The translations under genes and the position numbers were made by a program. Below the pieces are notes generated by a model that was given only the letters and a program-made list of their open reading frames with translations, made no database searches and was not told the DNA's origin. Positions 31,664-38,756 of a stretch of DNA of 49,886 bases are shown piece by piece. This DNA is from CAZJLN01 sp964540765 (GTDB taxonomy: Bacteria; Chloroflexota; Anaerolineae; Anaerolineales; Anaerolineaceae). The DNA lies in the NCBI GenBank assembly GCA_964540765.1, contig CAZINW010000014.1:1-49886 (forward strand), given 5' to 3'. The number at the start of each line of letters is the position of its first letter. The first letter of the stretch is position 1.

Positions 31664-33900
31664 GCCAGTTCCTCCTTGCTCAACTGTGAAGTTGCAATTT
31701 CTTGATATTCCTGACAGGTCTGCATCAATTCATGGTGCCTGCCCTTGCCAACGATGCGTCCGTCGTCCAAAACAATGATCTGATCGGCGCTCTTAACCGT
31801 GGCAACGCGCTGGGTGACGATCAGAACGGTACTTTCTCCGGTTTTTTCCTTGAGGGCTTTACGCAAAGTCGCGTCCGTCTTGAAATCAAGCGCGGAAAAA
31901 CTATCATCAAAAATGAAGACGGGTGGTTTCTTGACCAGCGCCCTTGCGATCGAAAGACGCTGCTTCTGACCGCCTGAAACATTCGTACCACCCTGGGCGA
32001 TCTCACCTTCAAGTCCTTCCGTTTCGGCAAAGACAAATTCACTCGCCTGGGCAATTTCAAGCGATTCTTTTAAGACCTCTTCAGAAGCATTCTCATCAGC
32101 AATGTGCAGGTTCGATTCAATCGTACCGCTGAAAAGGTTGCCTTGCTGGGGAACGTAACCAATCTGGCGGCGCAAATTCTCCTGAGTGATGTCGCGCACA
32201 TCAACACCGTCCAACAGCACCCGTCCTTTTGAAACATCATAAAAGCGTGGGATCAGGTTCACAACCGTCGATTTGCCACAACCAGTCGAACCTATAAAAG
32301 CAGTCACCTGACCGGGTAGGGCAGTGAAGCTGATATCATGCAGGACGTCGTCTTCCGCATCAGGGTAGGCAAAATCAACATCTTCAAATTCCACTTTACC
32401 CAAAACTGGATTGGGCAGTTTTTTGGGATTGACTGGATCCTTGATCACGATTTCCTTTTCCAGCACATCAGCGATGCGGTCACCTGAGACGGCTGCGCGC
32501 GGCAGGAAGATAAAGAGCATGGAAAGGTTGAGGAAGGCAGACATGATCTGCATGGCATATTGCATGAACGCCATCATGTCCCCTATCTGCAGGGTCGATG
32601 CGGCAATTTGATGGGATCCCACCCAGATGATGATGATAGAAAGAATATTCATCAAGAGCATGATCAGCGGCAGCATGGTGACCATGGTGCGGTTGATAAA
32701 AAGACCGGTTTTGACCAGGTCTTTATTAGCTTTATCGAAACGCTGTTCTTCGAAATCCTGTTTATTAAAGGCACGGATCACCATCATACCGGAGAGATTT
32801 TCCCGTGTTACCAGGTTCAGGCGATCCACCAGTGTCTGGATGACCTTGAATTTGGGTATGGCAATGGAAAATGCAACCATGATCAACCCGATCAAAACAA
32901 TCACAGAAAGTGCAATGATCCACCACATATTGGGGCTTTTATCCACCGCCCGAATGACACCGCCGATGCCAAGGATGGGCGCAAAAAATGCCATGCGAAT
33001 GATCATGAAAATCACATTTTGTACCTGGGTGACGTCATTGGTGGAACGCGTAATCAGGGAAGCCGTTGAAAAGCTGTTGAATTCTTCAGAAGAAAAGCTC
33101 TCGACCTTGGTAAAGACATCTTTGCGGATGTCACGCGCCATTCCTGCCGAGGTGCGCGCAGCCAGAAAGCTGACCGTGATCGAGCAGACAGCCGCCACCA
33201 ATGAGAGCAGCAGCATGATCCCGCCCGTGCGCAGGATGTAGTTGGTCTGAACTGACTCAATGTCCAGCCCCAATGCCTGATATTCATACTTGACGGCTGC
33301 CACCGCCATTTGATCGAGCAGGGAGGGCTCGATGGCGTTCAATTGATCGGTGATCGCGCTGTTAATCTGTGCCAACTGTTCAGCCGGCAGCGTCTTGAGC
33401 ATGGTGAAGGGATCGGTGCCGGTGGGCAGCTTGCTGAGATCAAAGGGGAGCCCGCCAACCAGGCTGCCGGCCTGGTCAGGATTCTCAACTGCCTGGTTGA
33501 TCCCATTAACCAACACCATCGGTCTGGTCAGGATGTCATTAAGCCTGTCAAGGTCTGTCTCTTGCAGGTCATTCAGAATGTAGACGGGTTCATTGGCAAG
33601 TGCAGGGTATTTTTCAAGCTGGTTGGCGTAGTCAGGCGTGGTTTCATCCACGAGCGTGTAATTGGTCAGTACCACCTCTTTTTCCTCAGCACTGATGAAG
33701 AGGAAGAGATTTTCCAGCTGGCTTCGCCGGATGGCCTGGGGGGCAGCCCCCTCGACACCGCTTGACTGGATACCCACATTCACAATGCGTGAAAGGTAAT
33801 CCGGCAGTGCCAGGTCTGCGTTGCCCATAATGAAGAGCAACACGATCGCCAGTAAAACACTGATCCGATAAGGTTTGGCATATTTAATCAATCGCAACAT
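31660..33900 (-). CDS. Heterodimeric ABC exporter subunit with degenerate ATPase site and extracellular insert
   Basis: 746 aa, about 150 residues longer than a standard half-exporter. The excess is a hydrophilic segment (about 35-210) between the first and second transmembrane helices, predicted to be outside the cell. The ATPase domain has GSTGCGKSTVVNL and VSGGQKQRLSIARAL, but Walker B ends FIFDDSFSALD (Asp for the catalytic Glu) and the H-switch reads IVTQRVATV (Gln for His). This makes a non-hydrolytic site, as in one half of asymmetric exporters. Together with the 632-aa partner it would export drugs or lipids. Confidence 0.94.
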   Translation of the reverse strand: MLRLIKYAKPYRISVLLAIVLLFIMGNADLALPDYLSRIVNVGIQSSGVEGAAPQAIRRSQLENLFLFISAEEKEVVLTNYTLVDETTPDYANQLEKYPALANEPVYILNDLQETDLDRLNDILTRPMVLVNGINQAVENPDQAGSLVGGLPFDLSKLPTGTDPFTMLKTLPAEQLAQINSAITDQLNAIEPSLLDQMAVAAVKYEYQALGLDIESVQTNYILRTGGIMLLLSLVAAVCSITVSFLAARTSAGMARDIRKDVFTKVESFSSEEFNSFSTASLITRSTNDVTQVQNVIFMIIRMAFFAPILGIGGVIRAVDKSPNMWWIIALSVIVLIGLIMVAFSIAIPKFKVIQTLVDRLNLVTRENLSGMMVIRAFNKQDFEEQRFDKANKDLVKTGLFINRTMVTMLPLIMLLMNILSIIIIWVGSHQIAASTLQIGDMMAFMQYAMQIMSAFLNLSMLFIFLPRAAVSGDRIADVLEKEIVIKDPVNPKKLPNPVLGKVEFEDVDFAYPDAEDDVLHDISFTALPGQVTAFIGSTGCGKSTVVNLIPRFYDVSKGRVLLDGVDVRDITQENLRRQIGYVPQQGNLFSGTIESNLHIADENASEEVLKESLEIAQASEFVFAETEGLEGEIAQGGTNVSGGQKQRLSIARALVKKPPVFIFDDSFSALDFKTDATLRKALKEKTGESTVLIVTQRVATVKSADQIIVLDDGRIVGKGRHHELMQTCQEYQEIATSQLSKEELA

Positions 33901-33975
33901 AGTTCAAAGTTTCCTCAAAGTATTCTTTCCAGGTAAGCAGTATGGAAGCACCTGTCAAAAAAGCACAGGTTCTGA

Positions 33976-34467
33976 TTATAAATCTAATGCAGGGATTTCA
34001 CAGGATCTCTGCCCGATTAAATCATGAGCACGATTGTTTCCAAATCGATTGATCATGCAGCTCAGAGCCGGCAGGATCATTACCTTTTCTTCAGGCGTTA
34101 AAGCCCGCGCCAAATCACCAACCCAAGCGTTCCTGGCGCGCATGCCTTCCTGCACAGTCTGGCGACCCTTTTCTGTCAACAGGATCTGCTTGGAGCGCCG
34201 GTCACGCGAGTCTTCCACGCGCAGGATCAAATCATCCAGGACCAGGCGGTCCAAAAGCTGGCTGACGGCTGCCTTGGTCACACCCAGGTGTTCCGCCAAG
34301 GCATTGACGGATGAGGGTCCATGATGATAGATGCGAAAAAGCGAATTCACCTGTGACATAGATAAGCCGCTGGCGCGGTTATGCTGGATGAAGGCATGCA
34401 TTGAAGTGTGCGTAAAGGTTTCCGCCCACAAATGCAGGGTTTTTAGAAAAACATCGTCCTCAGACAT
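33976..34467 (-). CDS. MarR family transcriptional regulator
   Basis: 163 aa winged-helix repressor. The recognition region is SSVNALAEHLGVTKAAVSQLLDRL, and the wing is DSRDRRSKQILLTEKGR. The usual dimerising helices flank it. It heads the exporter operon (75 bp before the first ABC gene) and probably represses it, responding to an exported compound. AAAGGTG precedes the ATG. Confidence 0.93.
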   Translation of the reverse strand: MSEDDVFLKTLHLWAETFTHTSMHAFIQHNRASGLSMSQVNSLFRIYHHGPSSVNALAEHLGVTKAAVSQLLDRLVLDDLILRVEDSRDRRSKQILLTEKGRQTVQEGMRARNAWVGDLARALTPEEKVMILPALSCMINRFGNNRAHDLIGQRSCEIPALDL

Positions 34468-34499
34468 AGTTCACCTTTCTAAATAGTTAAACGGACTTA

Positions 34500-34527
34500 A
34501 TTATATTCAGATGAGATGATCTGTCAA
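34500..34527 (-). promoter_or_regulatory. Promoter of the marR-ABC exporter operon
   Basis: Consensus TTGACA (34522-34527) and TATAAT (34500-34505), 16-bp spacer, minus strand. The A/T-rich leader between the -10 box and the start contains two TTAA blocks but no clean dyad, so the MarR site is not assigned. Confidence 0.8.
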
Positions 34528-34584
34528 GGGATTTTTGTTTTTTTATCGAGACCCCTATGGTGCGACCGCCAAGATGCAAAGCCC

Positions 34585-35418
34585 TTACGAACCTTTTTTG
34601 ACAAGCCCACATTTATCCATCAGCCGCTGGTACAGGTCCTCTTCTTTGACTGCAAAGATATTCCCCCAGGCACGCGCATGCTCTAATTTGCAGGGGTATC
34701 TACTGAAGCATTTCCAGTGATGCAATTCCCCATATCTTTCAATCGGCTGCCATTCAGAAACAAGGAGTTTATAACCCTTCTCGACCAGGAAACCTGCCAT
34801 GATATGGAATGAATAGCCCAATGGAAGGGTTTTGAAATCCTCAAATTCACACAGGATCATGCGCGGGGTAACCCTCTCCCATGGCAAACCTTTCAGCACC
34901 ATCAGGTCATAGCCTTCGGTATCAATCTTGAGAAAATCAAGCTCTCGTCCAGTGAGTTCTGCTTCTTCGAAGAAGTCAGAGAGCGTGATTACATCCACTT
35001 TCCCGACATTCGCATGCGTCGGCAGGAATGCGGTAAGGCTGCTGACTCCGCTGGATTCTTCGGAGCGAAAGAAAGGGACACCTTGCTGCGCTTTATCTGA
35101 AATGGCACGTGGGTCAACTTTAACATTGGGCAGGTGCCTGGTGTTTTCGATCAGCCGGACGCGGTTCTCGGAATCGGGCTCAAAGGCAAATACCTGCCAG
35201 CCTGCTTCAGCGAAGGGTTGTAAAGAAGACCCATGGTGTGCACCGATATCAAGCATGACGCCTTTGATCGTTTCATCCTTGAAAAGATCAAAGACCATCA
35301 TGGATTCATCCGGGTGGAAGCCGGTATCCAATTTCCGCTTGAGGATCGTGATGATGCCTTCCATTCCCTCCTCATGCAGGATCTTATTCGCTGTTTTTGT
35401 CTTCTTTATCAAACCCAT
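34585..35418 (-). CDS. FkbM family methyltransferase
   Basis: 277 aa. The AdoMet-binding start MLDIGAHHGSSLQPFAEAG, VFAFEPDSENRVRL and the FkbM-type DFLKIDTEGYDLMVLKG with ILCEFEDFKT are present. FkbM enzymes methylate hydroxyls of sugars or small molecules; the target here is unknown. About 60 extra residues at the N-terminus precede the domain. GAGGAG lies 6-8 nt before the ATG. Isolated from the polysaccharide genes at the end of the window. Confidence 0.9.
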   Translation of the reverse strand: MGLIKKTKTANKILHEEGMEGIITILKRKLDTGFHPDESMMVFDLFKDETIKGVMLDIGAHHGSSLQPFAEAGWQVFAFEPDSENRVRLIENTRHLPNVKVDPRAISDKAQQGVPFFRSEESSGVSSLTAFLPTHANVGKVDVITLSDFFEEAELTGRELDFLKIDTEGYDLMVLKGLPWERVTPRMILCEFEDFKTLPLGYSFHIMAGFLVEKGYKLLVSEWQPIERYGELHHWKCFSRYPCKLEHARAWGNIFAVKEEDLYQRLMDKCGLVKKGS

Positions 35419-35533
35419 GGTTTAATCTCCTCAAACAGGAAGAGGCGAGGCATCATTATGCGATAAATTTACCTCATTGCATCAGTAAAATCGCTACCGG
35501 TGTCTCACCCTTTTCCAGGCATGTTTGGATTTG

Positions 35534-35935
35534 TCATTTCCCTCGCAGTGCATCCAGGCGTACTTTATTCTCGTAAGGCAGGATGAAAGATTGCCTGTCT
35601 TCTGCTGATATGGGCGCGCCAAACTTCTTCTCCATCCCCTCAATGGTGACGATGCGCTCCTGCAACTTATTACATAGGTAGTCCCCACACTGGGCGCAAG
35701 TTTCAAGCCCCCTGGCGTTCACGCACGGGCGCACCGCACAGCCAATGTCCAGGGTTTCATCTGTGGATGCCAGGCAGCCATCGCAGAGGATCTTCTCCGG
35801 CGGAATACGAAAGCCAAAATAAGTATGCCAGCCATCGGACAATTTTTGCGCATTTTCAGGACTGGCAAGCATGTTGGGTCTGTAAGCCAGGCACAGGTCA
35901 CAGCGGTAACCGCAACGCGAGAGGATTGGTTTCAT
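35534..35935 (-). CDS. DUF3795 cysteine-rich protein
   Basis: 133 aa with nine or more Cys in CGYRCDLC, CDGC, CAVRPC and CAQCGDYLCNKL, the DUF3795 arrangement, suggesting metal or Fe-S binding. Function is unknown. The start lies 38 nt inside the end of the GrpB gene, so the two are probably translationally coupled. Confidence 0.85.
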   Translation of the reverse strand: MKPILSRCGYRCDLCLAYRPNMLASPENAQKLSDGWHTYFGFRIPPEKILCDGCLASTDETLDIGCAVRPCVNARGLETCAQCGDYLCNKLQERIVTIEGMEKKFGAPISAEDRQSFILPYENKVRLDALRGK

Positions 35936-36461
35936 TTGCTTTCTCCAGAATATTTAAAATAAAATCTGTTTTGCCCTCAGTATCAGCCACCCGGTCATAG
36001 GTGAATTGAGCTGCCAATGCTTGTTTGAGGGCAGAATAAGCCTCCACCGCCTCAGGGTGAGACCGCAGATAATCACGAAAACGGATATGGTTAACCCAGT
36101 TGGCATGATCGGGGGTGCTCATGTGCAGGTGGAACAGGGTGAGTGGATTGCGATATTGGAAGTAATGCCGCTCAGGGATGCCATTCTCGCCATGATAGCT
36201 GCAGCCCAGGCCTTCAAGCAAAGTGCCCCGCAGGGATAAAGGCACACAGGTTTCAATTTGATCCAGATCTTTTACAGCGATGGCGAAATCAATGATCGGT
36301 TTTGCCAGGCAGCCGGGGATGGCAGTGCTGCCCACGTGCTGGATATCGAGGATAAAACCCCCAATGGCTGCCTGCAGGCGCGCCTTTTCGTTGGCAAACA
36401 TCTCCTGCCAGGCAGGGTCATAGGGGACAAGGCAGACAAACCCTTTTTCAAGACCAAGCAT
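35898..36461 (-). CDS. GrpB family protein (UPF0157)
   Basis: 187 aa nucleotidyltransferase-fold protein. The signature HVGSTAIPGCLAKPIIDFAIAV lies near residue 43, and the HYFQYRN with FHLHM strand follows. GrpB members are often fused to dephospho-CoA kinase, but the free-standing role is unclear. No Shine-Dalgarno; TACAAT on the minus strand (36468-36473) ends 6 nt before the ATG, so leaderless translation is likely. Overlaps the DUF3795 gene. Confidence 0.87.
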   Translation of the reverse strand: MLGLEKGFVCLVPYDPAWQEMFANEKARLQAAIGGFILDIQHVGSTAIPGCLAKPIIDFAIAVKDLDQIETCVPLSLRGTLLEGLGCSYHGENGIPERHYFQYRNPLTLFHLHMSTPDHANWVNHIRFRDYLRSHPEAVEAYSALKQALAAQFTYDRVADTEGKTDFILNILEKANETNPLALRLPL

Positions 36462-36714
36462 GCATCAATTGTAATGCATATGGAAGGAGCAGATCATTTG
36501 AATATATTAAACACAAACCTGACCAGCACATATACACTACAGGACTTATTATTTTACATGGTATGGATAGGTTGAAATTTTGACCATTTCAACCAACCCA
36601 GTGAAAAGGTATGCAAGCACAGGATCAGCAGAAGAAATAGCAGCTTTGGAGGTGCCATAAGATATACATTCCTCGCCATCTAACAAGTGCCAGGGTGCCA
36701 CAGACCAGTCATGT

Positions 36715-36720
36715 TATAAT
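36715..36720 (+). promoter_or_regulatory. -10 box 6 nt before the nucleotidyltransferase-partner gene
   Basis: A consensus TATAAT with no clear -35 box. The ATG at 36727 follows by 6 nt without a Shine-Dalgarno. Confidence 0.5.
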
Positions 36721-36726
36721 TTAAGC

Positions 36727-36939
36727 ATGAGAACAAATAGCAGGACAAAAATCATGGAACGAAGGAGGAAATTATCTGACCTGGATCGTTCATTCGACTT
36801 GAAATTCTGGCAATCCCAGAGTTCACAAGCACGCATGGATGCAACCTGGGAATTGATTATACATGCCTGGCGATTGGAAGGAAAAGATGTTCGTCAACTC
36901 CGACTTCAGCGATCTGCTGAAAATTTTCAACGACAATAA
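36727..36939 (+). CDS. Small partner protein of a DUF6036-like nucleotidyltransferase
   Basis: 70 aa. The core SDLDRSFDLKFWQSQSSQA and the end LRLQRSAENFQRQ match small proteins that I remember being encoded directly ahead of this type of nucleotidyltransferase. Charged and helical, with no membrane segment. It overlaps the nucleotidyltransferase start by 53 nt, so the two are probably coupled. By analogy with other nucleotidyltransferase pairs it might be an antitoxin, but I know of no proof. Leaderless start after TATAAT; a second Met at codon 10 is possible. Confidence 0.65.
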   Translation: MRTNSRTKIMERRRKLSDLDRSFDLKFWQSQSSQARMDATWELIIHAWRLEGKDVRQLRLQRSAENFQRQ

Positions 36940-37426
36940 TGTACATTACTTGATCATTGGGGGATATGCGATCATTCAATATGGTGAACCGCGCTTTACA
37001 AAAGACTTGGATATCTGGATAAGCACAGATCACGAAAATGCCATAGCTGTCTACAATTCCTTGAAGTCATTTGGTGCACCCCTTGCAAATCTAACTGAAG
37101 CTGACTTCAATCAAGAAGGATATTTTTATCAAGTGGGATATCCACCCATCAGAATTGATATTTTAATGGGGATACCAGGAATGGACTTTGAAACTGCCTG
37201 GAAAAATCGTGTGGAAATCAAGTTTGATGAATTGCCTGTTTCCTTCATTTCGAAAGCAGATTTAATTGTAGTTAAAAGGGCGCTTCCGGGAGACCTCAAG
37301 ATATTCTCGATGCCGATGCCCTTTCCGGGATTGAGAATTAATTATTTCTCCCGCAGCAAAATCCAACCCGGTGCAATGGAAAAAAGTATCTCCAATCAAA
37401 CAGGTGACGCCTGGCAGAAAACCTAA
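36887..37426 (+). CDS. DUF6036/AbiEii-like nucleotidyltransferase, frameshifted near the C-terminus
   Basis: 179 aa as read. The fold motif YLIIGGYAIIQYGEPRFTKDLDIWI (a GG...D-x-D type active site) and PIRIDILMGIPGMDFETAW agree with the family. The last part does not. After VKRA the family continues SGRPQD(I/L)LDAxAL and stops. The other frame here, from 37282, reads ASGRPQDILDADALSGIEN and ends at 37341. A one-base deletion near 37277-37284 therefore shifts the end and adds about 30 foreign residues. This may be a true mutation or a sequencing error. AGGAAAA precedes the chosen ATG. Such enzymes transfer nucleotides to RNA or protein in toxin-antitoxin or defence settings. Confidence 0.75.
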   Translation: MFVNSDFSDLLKIFNDNNVHYLIIGGYAIIQYGEPRFTKDLDIWISTDHENAIAVYNSLKSFGAPLANLTEADFNQEGYFYQVGYPPIRIDILMGIPGMDFETAWKNRVEIKFDELPVSFISKADLIVVKRALPGDLKIFSMPMPFPGLRINYFSRSKIQPGAMEKSISNQTGDAWQKT

Positions 37427-38124
37427 GGCATGATCTCCAACGCCAGTTCTACCATCTGGGTGAAATCACGTTCGCGCTGTTTGGCGGTGGCTTCTTCGCC
37501 CGAAACCAGGCTGTCACTGACTGTCAGGATGGAAAGCGCCCTGGCATGATACTTCGCTGCCAGGCTGTAAAGCGCACTGGTTTCCATCTCGCAGGCAAGT
37601 ATTCCATAAGCAGCCCATTTGTGCCACCAGCCGGGATCGTCGTTATAGAATGTATCCGAACTCAAGATGCCGCCGACGCTTACTTTGATCCCTCGTTTCT
37701 GTGCTGCCTCGTAAGCTGCCAGTAATAGATCAAAACTGGCTGACGGAGCGTAATCCCTGCCATCGAAACGCAGTTGGTTGGTGTGTGCGTCCGTGGATGC
37801 CGTCATTGCCAGAATAATATCCCCAATCTTTAATTCGGGCTGGAGCGCGCCGCAGGTACCCACACGGATCAAAGTATCCACATTGTAATCTTTCACGAGC
37901 TCATTGACATAGATGGAGAGGGTCGGCATGCCCATGCCTGTGCCCATCGCCGAAACTGGCTTGCCCTGGTAAATTCCTGTATACCCCAACATGCCGCGCA
38001 CCTCGTTGAAGCAAAAAGCGCCCTCCAGCAAGTTTTCTGCAATAAATTTCGCCCGCAACGGGTCGCCTGGCAGTAAAATGCTCCTGGCGATCTGTTCTTC
38101 CTTTGCGCCGATGTGAATGCTCAT
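37423..38124 (-). CDS. deoD: Purine-nucleoside phosphorylase, DeoD type
   Basis: 233 aa, the normal size of the hexameric bacterial enzyme. Marks are the phosphate-binding ILLPGDPLRAKFIAENLL, MGTGMGMPTLSIYVNEL, RVGTCGALQ and CEMETSALYSLA, and the catalytic Asp region SDSLVSGEEA. It splits purine nucleosides with phosphate to base and ribose 1-phosphate in the cytoplasm. GGAGGTG lies 5-6 nt before the ATG. Not part of the nucleoside operon at 13-20 kb but metabolically adjacent. Its stop overlaps the frameshifted end of the nucleotidyltransferase frame by 4 nt, which is an artefact of the frameshift. Confidence 0.95.
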   Translation of the reverse strand: MSIHIGAKEEQIARSILLPGDPLRAKFIAENLLEGAFCFNEVRGMLGYTGIYQGKPVSAMGTGMGMPTLSIYVNELVKDYNVDTLIRVGTCGALQPELKIGDIILAMTASTDAHTNQLRFDGRDYAPSASFDLLLAAYEAAQKRGIKVSVGGILSSDTFYNDDPGWWHKWAAYGILACEMETSALYSLAAKYHARALSILTVSDSLVSGEEATAKQRERDFTQMVELALEIMP

Positions 38125-38756
38125 TTAACACCTCCATAACGGTATCATTGTGGGTGAACAGCAAAAATGCACCCAATATACTTGATTGCATGTGCTCATT
38201 ACCACTTTACACAACCTGCGCTTAATTATAGAGCAAATGTAAGCTGCCCAACAACTCGATTTCGAGGGCACTGAAACGCGTTGAACACACCCTTGTGAGC
38301 ACGTTTCCCTTGGTTGGTGATTGAAGTATAATCACTGTATGAATAGACAGTGTCATTCATCCACTGCAAAAGTGGTTACAAAAGTGAAGTTAATCTGTCA
38401 AAAAATGACACACTTGCATGACGTCAACTGCCAGTTTCTGTTCGTCTTGAAACATTAGCGAAGATTGGAGCAGAATATCATCACTGGAAGGGCGATGCTG
38501 AACCAGGATTTCAAAGTGTTTTTAATATCATTAAAGCTGGCAACCGGTAGCATACAGGATCTGGCGGATGTAGACCCGCTTTCTTAATTGGAGCGTATTT
38601 TGCTTTCCGCCTCCGCTTTCACTCGAATTAGCCAACATCTATCTGACTGACTCATGGGCGAAATTGATATGGATCACCATTCTATTGAAATCTCAAAATC
38701 AACAAACCATGAATGGAAACGATTTGCGATTTGTTCTACGAACAAGGAGAAATCTC
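38125..38756. other. Intergenic region with a possible nucleotidyltransferase remnant
   Basis: 632 bases between deoD and the WD40 gene. It holds the short remnant frame at 38495-38587. No intact gene is supported. Confidence 0.5.
38495..38587 (+). pseudogene. Possible internally deleted nucleotidyltransferase remnant
   Basis: A 30-codon frame with GGAAGG upstream. Its first 13 residues (MLNQDFKVFLISL) resemble the N-terminus of MNQDFKEF-type nucleotidyltransferases. The rest (ATGSIQDLADV) resembles their C-terminal ATGRxQDLADVE motif. The active-site region in between is missing. The two-part match is from memory and could be coincidence. Confidence 0.3.

Noticed and set aside
30146..31705. 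519-codon plus-strand frame
   Set aside because: Complement of the ABC exporter gene; His/Asp-rich composition typical of an antisense shadow.
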